DNA from: Patescibacteria group bacterium | GTDB taxonomy: Bacteria > Patescibacteriota > Minisyncoccia > Phycocordibacterales > GWA1-40-21 | Assembly (NCBI GenBank): GCA_018971765.1 | Contig: JAGXAA010000001.1 | Coordinates: forward strand, 1 to 33,723 | Direction: 5' to 3' | Length of the DNA: 33,723 nt | In this document: piece by piece, positions 1 through 8,774 of the stretch | Layout of the letters: every line of letters starts with the position of its first letter | Position numbering within the stretch: position 1 is the first letter of the stretch | The notes under the pieces: model-generated | Databases searched by the model: none | What the model was told of the DNA's origin: nothing | Seen by the model: only the letters and a program-made list of their open reading frames with translations | Translations under genes and position numbers: made by a program

Positions 1-692
1 ATGGTTACAAGCATACGCCCCGTTCGCCCATTTCCGTCGGTAAATGGGTGAATTGTTTCAAACTGCGCGTGAATAAGCCCCGCTTTTATAAGCGAAGGAT
101 AATCATCTTTGGCGTGAATAAACTTTTCCAAATCATCAAGCGATTTACGCATATCATCCGGCGCGGGTGGCACGAATGAAGCATCGGCCGGCGTTTTGCC
201 ACCAATCCAATTTTGCGAACGGCGAAATTCGCCCGGGTATGCGTGCTGAGTAGCTCGAGTTTGGTGCATCAATTTTTCGTGAAGCTCTCTGATAAATCTT
301 AACGAAAGAGGAAAGTTTTCCGTTCTTTTGATACCGTAATTGGCTGCTTTTATATAATGCTCAATATCGTCAACATCAGGATTCTTGCGAGCTTTTTCCT
401 CAGTCACGGGCGCCGCAACGGCATCTTGGAGAGTTGCTTTTGTTCCCTCAATCTGGCTTGAATATGTCGCGTCTTTGACAACGAACATGTAGGTAAAATA
501 GTCTTTATCCGGTAGGAGACGCGTGATACCGTCTAGTTTACCGACAAGACGAATGGCTTCCTCGTGCTTTTTGTAGAGTTTAGGATTAATAGGAAAACCA
601 TCCTTAGGTGGAAAATCAAAAGGAGTAAAGGTCTTAAAACCCTCTTTTTGCTCTACATATTTGCCTATTTTTGCTTGGTTGACTTTGTTCAT
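1..692 (-). CDS. Fic family protein AMP-transferase, 3' end cut by the window
   Basis: Read directly from the minus strand: an open frame of 230 codons starting with ATG at 692 and running off the window edge. The Fic active-site motif HPFTDGNGRTGR is at residues 215-226, with His215 as the expected catalytic base. Residues 78-83 (SSQIEG) fit the class II inhibitory motif [S/T]xxxE[G/N], placed N-terminal to the Fic core as in self-inhibited Fic enzymes. Known members transfer AMP, or occasionally other groups, to Ser/Thr/Tyr hydroxyls of target proteins. The gene follows hsdM by 58 bases on the same strand, the position where accessory toxin-like genes often sit in type I restriction-modification operons. 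Its own target is unknown. The C-terminal part lies outside the window. Confidence 0.93.
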   Translation of the reverse strand, partial: MNKVNQAKIGKYVEQKEGFKTFTPFDFPPKDGFPINPKLYKKHEEAIRLVGKLDGITRLLPDKDYFTYMFVVKDATYSSQIEGTKATLQDAVAAPVTEEKARKNPDVDDIEHYIKAANYGIKRTENFPLSLRFIRELHEKLMHQTRATQHAYPGEFRRSQNWIGGKTPADASFVPPAPDDMRKSLDDLEKFIHAKDDYPSLIKAGLIHAQFETIHPFTDGNGRTGRMLVT

Positions 693-752
693 ATTAATGG
701 CAACAGTTTATCATGTTTAGTTGACCTTTGCAACACCAATGGCAACAACTTT
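679..752. repeat. Imperfect direct repeat around the fic start
   Basis: Positions 679-709 and 721-752 are imperfect direct copies, sharing the TTGAC...TTTG start and the AATGGCAACA core. One copy contains the fic start codon and the other begins at the hsdM stop codon. Read on the minus strand, one copy encodes VAINMNKVN leading into fic and the other VAIGVAKVN followed by a stop. This looks like a small duplication of the fic start region. Function is unknown. Confidence 0.5.
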
Positions 753-2316
753 AAAATCCGAGTTCTTTTAGAACCTTTTGCAAATTTTTATCAGCCTCTT
801 TTGCTTTAGCTTCGACTTCGGCCAAGTCGCTCAAAATATCTTCTATAGGTTCGTACTCCTCGATACCTCCCAGATGGATGTAACGTGATGGAGAAATGTT
901 ATAGTCGTTCTTGACCATCTCATCCTTGCCGACAAACATACTGAAATTCTCAACCTCTTTTTTGGCGTTATATGTATTGGCAATCTTTTTTATCTGTTCG
1001 TCGCTGATATAGTTTTTCGGATCGCCTTTTTCAAAATCCTTGCCAGCGTTAAGCAGGAATATTTTATCCTTTAATTTCGTCGGTTTATTTTTGTTCAAGA
1101 AAATAATAATGCCCGGAGCGGTCGTGTTATAAAACAGATTCTCCGGCAAATAGATAATGCCCTCGATAAGATCGTGATCAACAAACCACTTTCGGACGAT
1201 GTTCTCTTTATTGGCATTAGCATTACCACTGCCACGAGAAGCGGCTCCGGTATCCAAAACTATAGCGGCTCGCCCGTTATCTTTAAGGCTTGAAAGAATA
1301 TGCTGAACCCAGCCCCAGTCCGCCTTACCACCAGGATTGCCGGCCGGGAAGCGATGATAAGCGTCATTGATATAAACCTCCTCGTTAAACCCGGGCTGAT
1401 TCCACATTGGATTTGCAACAGCCCGATCAAACTTTTTGATTCCATGCCCAGTGGAGTCTTTAAATTTTGGATTATTGAATGTATCACCCAGTTCAATGTC
1501 GCCCTCCATGTCATGAATAATCATATTCATCTTGGCCATCGCCCAGCTGGTCGTGGTATATTCCTGACCATAGAGTCGTAATGGCGCGAAAGTTTTCTTG
1601 CCCAGTTTGTCTTGCTTTTCTTTAAGAGCAAGCTCACACTTAATAAGGAGGCCGGCACTACCACAAGTCGGATCGTAAACTTCCATGCCTGGCTCGGCGT
1701 CCATAATGTAAGCCATAATCATACCCACTTCTCGGGGAGTATAGAATTCGCCAGCCGACTGACCGGAACCTTCGGCAAACTTGCGAATAAGGTATTCGTA
1801 GCTTCGTCCGATAATATCTGGCTCAACGTCGTTTAAGCCCAGCCGTTTCTGACTGGTTGCCTCAATAAGGTTAGAAAGACGATCGTCATCAATTTCTCTT
1901 TGACCACGCGTCGTAGCGTTATAATCAACGGTATCAATTACGCCATCGAGCAGTGAATTATGCGAAGCAATCTCGCGAATGATACGGGTCAAATTATCGC
2001 CGATATTATTTGAAAGCGAGCGGATAACATCCCAAGTTTCCTGAGTCTCAGGATTTTTTGGACGAATGGATAAATAAAAACGGACACGAGAATGATCAGC
2101 GTCAATGCGTTTTAATGTCTCGGTCCGAGAGCCGACATTTTTGGCGATCTTATTTACTTCATCATCAAAAACATCACAAAGACGCTTGATAAATATAAGC
2201 GGCAAGATGTAGTCCTTGAATTTGCCGGCATCTTTCGCGCCACGGATAGCGCAAGCGGCGTCCCATATCCATGATTCAAGCGATTTGTTGTTTTTGTTGG
2301 CGATTTCCTTTTTCAT
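751..2316 (-). CDS. hsdM: Type I restriction-modification DNA methyltransferase subunit HsdM
   Basis: A 521-residue protein with the HsdM N-terminal helical domain (about residues 10-150) followed by an N6-adenine methyltransferase domain. Residues 193-198 (TPREVG) and the SAM-binding motif DPTCGSAG (215-222) are clear. The catalytic motif IV is NPMW (302-305), where NPPF/Y is more usual. HsdM methylates adenine in the bipartite site chosen by HsdS and works in an M2S or R2M2S complex. Neither hsdS nor hsdR lies within the window. The next gene downstream is fic, so the rest of the system should be beyond base 1 if the operon is complete. The length is normal for the family. Confidence 0.96.
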   Translation of the reverse strand: MKKEIANKNNKSLESWIWDAACAIRGAKDAGKFKDYILPLIFIKRLCDVFDDEVNKIAKNVGSRTETLKRIDADHSRVRFYLSIRPKNPETQETWDVIRSLSNNIGDNLTRIIREIASHNSLLDGVIDTVDYNATTRGQREIDDDRLSNLIEATSQKRLGLNDVEPDIIGRSYEYLIRKFAEGSGQSAGEFYTPREVGMIMAYIMDAEPGMEVYDPTCGSAGLLIKCELALKEKQDKLGKKTFAPLRLYGQEYTTTSWAMAKMNMIIHDMEGDIELGDTFNNPKFKDSTGHGIKKFDRAVANPMWNQPGFNEEVYINDAYHRFPAGNPGGKADWGWVQHILSSLKDNGRAAIVLDTGAASRGSGNANANKENIVRKWFVDHDLIEGIIYLPENLFYNTTAPGIIIFLNKNKPTKLKDKIFLLNAGKDFEKGDPKNYISDEQIKKIANTYNAKKEVENFSMFVGKDEMVKNDYNISPSRYIHLGGIEEYEPIEDILSDLAEVEAKAKEADKNLQKVLKELGF

Positions 2317-2354
2317 AAAAAAACTTTAGCATTACTTGCCATTTAAACAAATTC

Positions 2355-3350
2355 TCATCTCAGATACCTATTCACGTTATTATTATGTTCCTCCAGCGTG
2401 CCGGCGAAATGAGTGACGCCTTTTTTGTCGGAAAGATAATATAGATATTTGGTTTCTTTCGGATTGATCGCGGCAATTATGGCGTCTAGACTGGGATTGG
2501 AAATCGGACCGGGTGGCAGGCCTTTATTTAAATAAGTATTGTAAGGCGAATCGATCTTCAAATCATCACGGTTTATCACCCCCTCTTTTCTTGGATTTAT
2601 ATAACGAAAGACGGCGTCAACCTGTAAAGGCATTCTCATTTTTATTCTCTTCCAGAAGATTCCGGCGACGATTCTCCTGTCATCGTCCGTTCTTACTTCC
2701 TTTTCAAGAATCGACGCCATCGTAAGAATTTCTTTGAACGGTCTGCCGAATTTATTTATGTCTTTCTGTATCGGGGCAATTTTTTTCGTGAAATTTTTTT
2801 CCATCGTGTCTATTATCTGCTTGGCTTTCACATTGGGCAGAAAATAATACGTGTCGGGATACAAATATCCTTCTTTGTTTTCGGCAAGACGGATAAATTC
2901 TTGTTGATTGAAATTACGCAGTTCATCTTTCTCGGATAATAGCTCGGCAATCTCATAAATATTAAAACCTTCCGGAATCGTCACTTTGACGACGGAAAGT
3001 CGGTAATCTCCCTTGGCGAATCTTTGGGCAATTTGAAAAACATTTTCTTTTTTATGCAGGACATAATCTCCGGAGATAATGCCTTTGTTTCCGGAAAATA
3101 GAGCGGTCAAAATTTTAAATGCCAACGCCGACTTTATAAGATGATTCTTTCTCGCATCGCTCGCGATTTCGGAAAGAGCGCGATTTTCTTCAACTGAATA
3201 TATCGCATTGGATGGGAAATCAACGGGCGGTCTTATGAAAAAATAATAAAAAATAAACATCAAGGCGAAAAGAACGAAAACGATAACAGCAAGATATTTC
3301 TTATTAGGTTTAGCCGAAATCTTTTCAGCCATTTTATGAAAAAGAGTCAT
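2355..3350 (-). CDS. mltG: Endolytic murein transglycosylase MltG (YceG-like)
   Basis: A 331-residue protein with a short cytoplasmic N-terminus, one membrane segment (about residues 19-38) and an extracytoplasmic YceG-like domain. The catalytic glutamate lies in ASILEKE at residues 212-218, most likely Glu216. The conserved C-terminal stretch SPYNTYLNKGLPPGPISNPS is present. MltG cleaves nascent glycan strands near the membrane and is thought to end peptidoglycan polymerisation. The gene follows the membrane-protein gene by 27 bases and is probably co-transcribed with it. Presence of mltG shows a peptidoglycan wall. Length and domain order are normal. Confidence 0.95.
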   Translation of the reverse strand: MTLFHKMAEKISAKPNKKYLAVIVFVLFALMFIFYYFFIRPPVDFPSNAIYSVEENRALSEIASDARKNHLIKSALAFKILTALFSGNKGIISGDYVLHKKENVFQIAQRFAKGDYRLSVVKVTIPEGFNIYEIAELLSEKDELRNFNQQEFIRLAENKEGYLYPDTYYFLPNVKAKQIIDTMEKNFTKKIAPIQKDINKFGRPFKEILTMASILEKEVRTDDDRRIVAGIFWKRIKMRMPLQVDAVFRYINPRKEGVINRDDLKIDSPYNTYLNKGLPPGPISNPSLDAIIAAINPKETKYLYYLSDKKGVTHFAGTLEEHNNNVNRYLR

Positions 3351-3377
3351 TATTCTCGAAAAATTAAGATGTGAAAA

Positions 3378-4643
3378 TTAAATCGGCAAATTTGACGGCG
3401 GTTCGGCCTTCTTTGAAACGATTCTCGCGAATGTAGGAGTTTGAGCGACGCTTCCGGGTAAATGAAAAATTGAAGCCAATCCCTCCGTATTTATCACAAA
3501 CCACTTTTTCTGATAAGGAGGGTAAAAATACGACCTGAGCTTGTAGGCGTTTAGAATTCTTCTCTTCTGTTCATTCAATCGTCTATTCTTATTCAAAGGC
3601 AAGTAAGCCAAATACTCTTGCCATGGATAATCATGCGATGTGGAAAGATATGTCTTGAAGCCATTCAAATTGTTTGAATTAAATTGTTGGAAAATGCTTC
3701 TAAAGACCGATATGTTCGCTCGATTAAATTTTTCTTTTTTCGCCATATAAATCACGCGGATACCGCAATCGAATCCGAGCTTGGAAACATTTCTTTCAAT
3801 GGCGGCGATTTTATCAATCTGGCCTTTGGTCGGATTGGGGAAAGCGGGATAATCAGATTCAGTTTCCGGTGTCGCCTCTTTTCTAATATCCTCAATTTCT
3901 TCTCTCGCTTCATCCTGCCAAGCGTCGGTCTTTTCAAACCATGTTCCTTTCTTAATCTGCTCTTTCTTATGCGCCCTTATCAATATTTGAATCCAAGCCT
4001 GCTCGCCTTTGCTTATAGAGCCGAGAAATTCTATTATCGGCGTAATCGGGTCAGTCTTGTATTCCTCCTTCGTGTCCGCCTTGTCTAAGCCGTAGTCAAT
4101 ATATGTCTTTATCGGATAAGAGTCTGACGCCTTAAGTATAAAATTTGTTCCCCAAAGAGAAGTTGTCTTGTCTTCGTCAAAGTAATTATCTTCAGTGTAG
4201 TCAGGAACCTCGTATATTTCCACTGTTGGATATTGAGAATATAACTGCGATTCGACAAGATTCTTATACGATACTTCCGTCCAAATGAAGAATCCGACTG
4301 CCCCTTCTATGGAAATCATTTCTAAAGAGAACCAAGGTCGCGTGCCGCCTTTCCAATACTTGTCATACCAGTTGCTCTCGCGGCCAGTTTGATGCAAACC
4401 TATTAGAAATGTTTCCATAGCGAGCGGGGACTTGGTGATTTCTTTAGGCAGTTTGATTTCCAGAAGAATTCGTTTCTGCTTGCTGAAAAAAAGAGCCCTT
4501 ACGTATCTCACCCACAGTTTCCAGCCGATTATTATGAGCAGAATGGGAAGCCATACGGGCGAAGTGGAGATTAAAAGATCTAAAACCGTTTTTTCCAATT
4601 CCGGAATATTATTTGAGATGAATGACAAAAAATTATTTGACAT
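3378..4643 (-). CDS. Conserved membrane-anchored protein of unknown function
   Basis: The first ATG (4643) gives 421 residues; a TTG at 4667 would add eight more. There is one N-terminal membrane segment (about residues 28-46: SPVWLPILLIIIGWKLWV), then a large soluble region with no motif I can assign. It contains many aromatic residues (RPWFSLEMISIEG, GFFIWTEVSYKN) and a basic middle part. I have the impression that similar one-helix proteins are common in CPR genomes, sometimes next to secretion-type ATPases, but no such ATPase is here, so that gives no functional call. A TATAGTATT box lies at 4682-4690 on the same strand. The gene is followed by mltG. Confidence 0.8.
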   Translation of the reverse strand: MSNNFLSFISNNIPELEKTVLDLLISTSPVWLPILLIIIGWKLWVRYVRALFFSKQKRILLEIKLPKEITKSPLAMETFLIGLHQTGRESNWYDKYWKGGTRPWFSLEMISIEGAVGFFIWTEVSYKNLVESQLYSQYPTVEIYEVPDYTEDNYFDEDKTTSLWGTNFILKASDSYPIKTYIDYGLDKADTKEEYKTDPITPIIEFLGSISKGEQAWIQILIRAHKKEQIKKGTWFEKTDAWQDEAREEIEDIRKEATPETESDYPAFPNPTKGQIDKIAAIERNVSKLGFDCGIRVIYMAKKEKFNRANISVFRSIFQQFNSNNLNGFKTYLSTSHDYPWQEYLAYLPLNKNRRLNEQKRRILNAYKLRSYFYPPYQKKWFVINTEGLASIFHLPGSVAQTPTFARIVSKKAEPPSNLPI

Positions 4644-4681
4644 AAATGAGCGCTCAGCGCGTTTCAAGATTACGCCATAAT

Positions 4682-4690
4682 AATACTATA
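4682..4690 (-). promoter_or_regulatory. Putative -10 box TATAGTATT for the membrane protein/mltG pair
   Basis: On the minus strand the sequence TATAGTATT lies about 38 bases upstream of the ATG at 4643. The same word occurs just before gyrA, topA and the DUF5674 gene. No clear -35 box is visible. It is a promoter candidate only. Confidence 0.4.
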
Positions 4691-4754
4691 TGAATTTGAA
4701 TTGCAAAATAGCATTCTTCTTCTCTACCACCGACCACCTAAAACCTAGTTCAGA

Positions 4755-5786
4755 CTATTTCGAGATCGTATACTTGCCTTCTTTGTTTTTCTTAAAATAT
4801 TTGGGGTTTTGGAGGTTGACGGCGATGGTATTTTCTTTGACGTATCTTTCTTTCATCACTTTGTCTATTATTTCTTCTTTAGTCAGAGGGCCGTGCTTTT
4901 CCAAAATTTTTCTTATCACATCTTTGACCACTCCGCTCATATATCCCCATTCAGAAAGAGCGTAAAGACCTCTTCCGACCAGCACGAATCTCGGGTCCTT
5001 GATGAGCTCGTTGTGGCAAGTGGCGATATGGGCCTTTTTCTTGAACACTTCGCTGATTATTCTGGCGACTTCTTTGAAATGTATCGGGGAGCCGTGTTTT
5101 CTTATGACGAGGAAGGCGTAGTCGCGCATGCCCTTTGCGCTAACATTGGGAGAACTCGCTTTTCCCCATTCGCCCAAAGGATTCTTGCCCATTCTCTTGG
5201 AAATCGACAGCCATCGCCTTATCATTTCCTCATTTTTGAATTTATCGGCCAGTTCTTTAATATGCTCCATAAACGCCTTGATCATTTCCGTTTCCGGTAT
5301 CAAGTCTTCGTCTTTCAGATTTTCATAAACTTTCTTGAGAGAGGCGTGGACCTTATTTGAAAGTTCTTCATCCACATACCACCTGTGCCTGAAGTCGTCA
5401 TCCTCTTTTACTTTTTTGAAAGGATGGCCTATCACTAAAAGAAAATTGATGTTATTCTGAACGCTTTTGTCTTTGGAAATATGATCAAGGAGGTCCTGCT
5501 CCACAATCACCCCTCCTAAAGCGCGTATGAGCTGCTCAAGCTCGTCAAAAACATCCTTCTCTTCGAAATAATATTTGGATTTTCTTATGGCGGCAATGGA
5601 ATGATTTTCTATTTGGCGAACGCGCTCTCTTGTGATTCCATAACGCTGTCCTATCGCTTCAAGAGTCATCCTCTCGTCATTTTTACCCAATCCGTATCGG
5701 CTTTCGATGACTTCCTTGGACCTGTCGGAAAGAGCCGACATAAGTTTTTTTGACGCTTGCTTTGGTTTGAATTTTATTATAGACAT
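4755..5786 (-). CDS. Sigma-70 region-4-like HTH protein fused to HARE-HTH / winged-helix domains
   Basis: A 343-residue protein. Residues 21-71 match sigma-70 region 4: the SRYGL and LEAIGQRYGITRERVRQIE segments are textbook helix-turn-helix for -35 recognition. Regions 1-3 of a sigma factor are absent. Residues about 220-280 look like the HARE-HTH/RpoE-delta winged helix (FKEVARIISEVF, then GRGLYALSEWG), and residues 285-343 look like a second winged helix. This suggests a DNA-binding regulator that may act with RNA polymerase, not a complete sigma factor. It has its own promoter at 5825-5852. Its biological role is inferred from domains alone. Confidence 0.85.
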   Translation of the reverse strand: MSIIKFKPKQASKKLMSALSDRSKEVIESRYGLGKNDERMTLEAIGQRYGITRERVRQIENHSIAAIRKSKYYFEEKDVFDELEQLIRALGGVIVEQDLLDHISKDKSVQNNINFLLVIGHPFKKVKEDDDFRHRWYVDEELSNKVHASLKKVYENLKDEDLIPETEMIKAFMEHIKELADKFKNEEMIRRWLSISKRMGKNPLGEWGKASSPNVSAKGMRDYAFLVIRKHGSPIHFKEVARIISEVFKKKAHIATCHNELIKDPRFVLVGRGLYALSEWGYMSGVVKDVIRKILEKHGPLTKEEIIDKVMKERYVKENTIAVNLQNPKYFKKNKEGKYTISK

Positions 5787-5824
5787 TTTTTATCGCGTTT
5801 AATGAATAACAAATTATTCTCTTA

Positions 5825-5852
5825 TGTATATCACATTACGCAATTAAGTCAA
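5825..5852 (-). promoter_or_regulatory. Sigma-70 type promoter for the sigma4-HARE gene
   Basis: On the minus strand a TTGACT -35 box (5847-5852) is followed, after 16 bases, by TATACA (5825-5830). It lies about 38 bases upstream of the ATG at 5786, just past the end of leuS. Confidence 0.6.
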
Positions 5853-5866
5853 CGGCAACGATCTTT

Positions 5867-8752
5867 TTAGATGACTATGCTGATGATTTTGTTTTTCACG
5901 AATAAAATTTTCTTAATCTCGTTCTCTCCGACGTATTTTTTAATTTCAGGAAGAGACAATGCGATACTCTGAATTTCTTCTTGATTTTTATCTTTTCCGG
6001 CGCTGAAGCTGCCTCTGACCTTGCCGTTTATTTGAACAACGACGGTCGTCTCATCAGGCTCAATCTTTGATTCGTCAAATTTCGGCCACTCTTCCAGATG
6101 AATTGATTTTTTTTCACCTAAAATATTTTGCCAAATTTCCTCCGCCAAATGAGGCGCGAAAGGACTCAATAATTTAATAAACGACTTATAGCTGAAAGAT
6201 GACGGCTTATTTTCGTCTTTCTCCATCTCGTTAAGCAGAATCATCAGAGCGCTTATGGCGGTATTGAAGCGAAAATTTTCTATATCCTCCGTTACTTTTT
6301 TTATCGTCTGATGAATCAGTCTCTCCAATTTTGGATTTTCAGTTTTTAGATTTGATTTTTTATTTTTTAATTTGAGCGACAGCGAATAAACTCTTTCCAA
6401 AAACCTCCTTGAACCGATCATATTGTCCGCGCTCCAGCTTATCGGCTGATCGAACGGCCCCATAAACATTTCGTAAACCCTCAAAGTGTCGGCGCCGAAT
6501 TGACTCACGACATCGTCCGGATTAACGACATTGCCCCACCTCTTGCTCATTTTTCTGCCGTCGTTTCCCATAATCAACCCTTGATTTTTTAGGCTGGCAA
6601 AAGGCTCTTTTTCGCCGACAATTCCGATGTCATATAAAAATTTATGCCAAAAACGGGCGTAGATAAGATGTCTTGTCGCGTGTTCAGTCCCGCCGACATA
6701 CATATCCACTGGAGACCAGTATTTTTCTTTTTTCTTATCAACCAACGCCTTCTTATTTTTCGGGTCAATATAACGAAGATAGTACCAGGACGAGCCCGCC
6801 CACTGAGGCATTGTGTTGGTTTCTCTTTTTCCTTTACCTCCGCATTTCGGACACTTCACATTGGTCCATTTATCCATTTTCGCCAAAGGCGATTCGCCGG
6901 TATCGGTCGGCTCGTAAAATTTCACCTTCGGCAACTTCACCGGCAAATCTTTTTCCGGCACAGCGACCACTCCGCAATATCCGCAATGGATAAGAGGTAT
7001 CGGTTCGCCCCAATATCTCTGGCGCGAAAAAACCCAGTCTTTGAGCTTGTAATTTATTTTTTTTTCGCCCAATTTTCTCTCTTCCAGCCACTTCGTCATT
7101 TTTCCTCTGGCAGTTTTAGAATCTAGCCCATCAAATTCCTCTGAATTAATTAAAATGCCATCGCCGGTATAGATACTCTCTTCCCCAATCATTCTGTTCC
7201 AAAAAAGAGTATCGCTTTTATCGTCAAAAAGATAATTTAAGACCTCGTTATGATTTACCCAGACGACATCATGAGTTTCATTTTCTTTTTGGTCTATCTC
7301 CATCTTTTCTCCATTTTCGAGTTCAAAGTAAAGCGGAGTTATAATTGCCCATCGATTTTCGTTTTTATGACGAGCAAAAAATTGATTATGAACCTTGCTT
7401 CCGAGTTTTTTAATGAATTTCGGAGAAACATATCCAGTTTCCTCTTTTATTTCTCTCAAGCCGGCTTTCACAGGATCTTCACCGTCAGTACCTCCAACCA
7501 CAAAAGTTTTCCAGTCATATTTTTTCCATTTTAAACAAATATATTTATTTTCAGACCAGTGTTTTACAATACAGACGACTGTTTCCCTTTTCTGCATCGG
7601 TAAATTTTCCACAATAGCGTCTGGACCGAAAGTTGTCTTAAAAAGTGGTTCGATAATTTCCCTGATCGGCAAATTATATTTTTTGGCAAATTCCCAATCT
7701 CGCTCATCATGCGCCGGCACGGCCATCACAGCACCGGTGCCATATCCACCCAAGACATAATCCGCGACGAAAATAGGCACTTCTTCGCCATTGGCTGGAT
7801 TTAGCGCCTTAACGCCCTTCAAATCCACTCCCGTTTTTTCTTTCGCCAAATCCGTCCTCTGCAAATCAGATTTATTTTTCGCCTCCGTAATATATTTTTC
7901 CACCGCCCCCAAATTTTTAATTTGCCCCTTTAGTTCTTCAATTATTTTGTTTTCAGGGGCGATGACAAGGTAAGTGACACCGAATATCGTATCTACTCTC
8001 GTCGTAAAGATTTTCACTTCTCCAAACTGCAAGCTATTAGCCGTAAGTTTAAAGCTAACTTCCACCCCCTCCGACTTTCCTATCCAATGTCTCTGCGATT
8101 CTTTGATGTGCTCCGACCATCCTTTCAACTCTTTCAAGTCTTCCAGCATTCTTTCGGCGTAGTCGGTGATTTTTAAAACCCATTGCCTCATCGGCTTTTT
8201 AACGACCGGCGTGGCGCACCTTTCGCACTTGCCGTCTTCCACATCTTCATTGGCCAGGCCGGTGAGGCACGACGGACAGAAATTTATCGGCTCGTAAGAT
8301 TCGTAGGCCAGACCCTTTTCAAACATTTTCAAAAATATCCATTGCGTCCATTTGTAGAAATTCGGGTCGGAGGTGATTATTTCTCTATCCCAATCGTAGT
8401 CAAACCCCAGCATCTCAAGCTGTTTCTTGTATCTTTTTATGTTATTTTTAATGGCGACTTCCGGATGAATTTTATTTTTGATGGCGTAATTTTCCGCCGG
8501 CAGACCAAAAGAATCAAATCCCATCGGATGCAGGACATTAAAGCCGTTCATCCTTTTGAATCGGGAATAAACATCTGCGGCGATATATCCTCTTGGATGC
8601 CCGACATGGAGCCCCTCGCCCGACGGATACGGAAACATATCCAAAATGAAACACTTCGGTTTCTTCCCTCCCTCTTTCGTCTTGTAGATTTTCTTGACAG
8701 CCCAGTGCTTCTGCCACTTTTTCTCTATTTTTTTATGGTCGTATTTTTTCAA
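5867..8752 (-). CDS. leuS: Leucyl-tRNA synthetase with a Nudix-like domain inserted in the editing region
   Basis: A 961-residue class Ia synthetase that charges tRNA-Leu. The HIGH-type motif HVGH is at 49-52 and KMSKR at 734-738. A zinc-type cluster CPSC...CERC lies near 159-179. The editing domain is recognisable by TTRVDTIFG (250-258) and VPAHDERDWEF (345-355). Residues about 391-520 are extra. They resemble a Nudix hydrolase, with the box REIKEETGY at 433-441 preceded by a glycine loop (GGTDGE, shorter than the classical loop). Normal LeuRS sequence resumes at YTGDG (528-532). The reading frame begins with TTG at 8752, 22 bases after lysS, so the two are probably co-transcribed. The synthetase function is certain; the Nudix activity is untested. 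Confidence 0.97.
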   Translation of the reverse strand: MKKYDHKKIEKKWQKHWAVKKIYKTKEGGKKPKCFILDMFPYPSGEGLHVGHPRGYIAADVYSRFKRMNGFNVLHPMGFDSFGLPAENYAIKNKIHPEVAIKNNIKRYKKQLEMLGFDYDWDREIITSDPNFYKWTQWIFLKMFEKGLAYESYEPINFCPSCLTGLANEDVEDGKCERCATPVVKKPMRQWVLKITDYAERMLEDLKELKGWSEHIKESQRHWIGKSEGVEVSFKLTANSLQFGEVKIFTTRVDTIFGVTYLVIAPENKIIEELKGQIKNLGAVEKYITEAKNKSDLQRTDLAKEKTGVDLKGVKALNPANGEEVPIFVADYVLGGYGTGAVMAVPAHDERDWEFAKKYNLPIREIIEPLFKTTFGPDAIVENLPMQKRETVVCIVKHWSENKYICLKWKKYDWKTFVVGGTDGEDPVKAGLREIKEETGYVSPKFIKKLGSKVHNQFFARHKNENRWAIITPLYFELENGEKMEIDQKENETHDVVWVNHNEVLNYLFDDKSDTLFWNRMIGEESIYTGDGILINSEEFDGLDSKTARGKMTKWLEERKLGEKKINYKLKDWVFSRQRYWGEPIPLIHCGYCGVVAVPEKDLPVKLPKVKFYEPTDTGESPLAKMDKWTNVKCPKCGGKGKRETNTMPQWAGSSWYYLRYIDPKNKKALVDKKKEKYWSPVDMYVGGTEHATRHLIYARFWHKFLYDIGIVGEKEPFASLKNQGLIMGNDGRKMSKRWGNVVNPDDVVSQFGADTLRVYEMFMGPFDQPISWSADNMIGSRRFLERVYSLSLKLKNKKSNLKTENPKLERLIHQTIKKVTEDIENFRFNTAISALMILLNEMEKDENKPSSFSYKSFIKLLSPFAPHLAEEIWQNILGEKKSIHLEEWPKFDESKIEPDETTVVVQINGKVRGSFSAGKDKNQEEIQSIALSLPEIKKYVGENEIKKILFVKNKIISIVI

Positions 8753-8774
8753 ATTATACTAAATAAAATTAAAG

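Noticed and set aside
8753..8774. TATAAT immediately before the leuS start
   Set aside because: It lies only a base or so before the TTG start, too close to drive that start; co-transcription with lysS is more likely.
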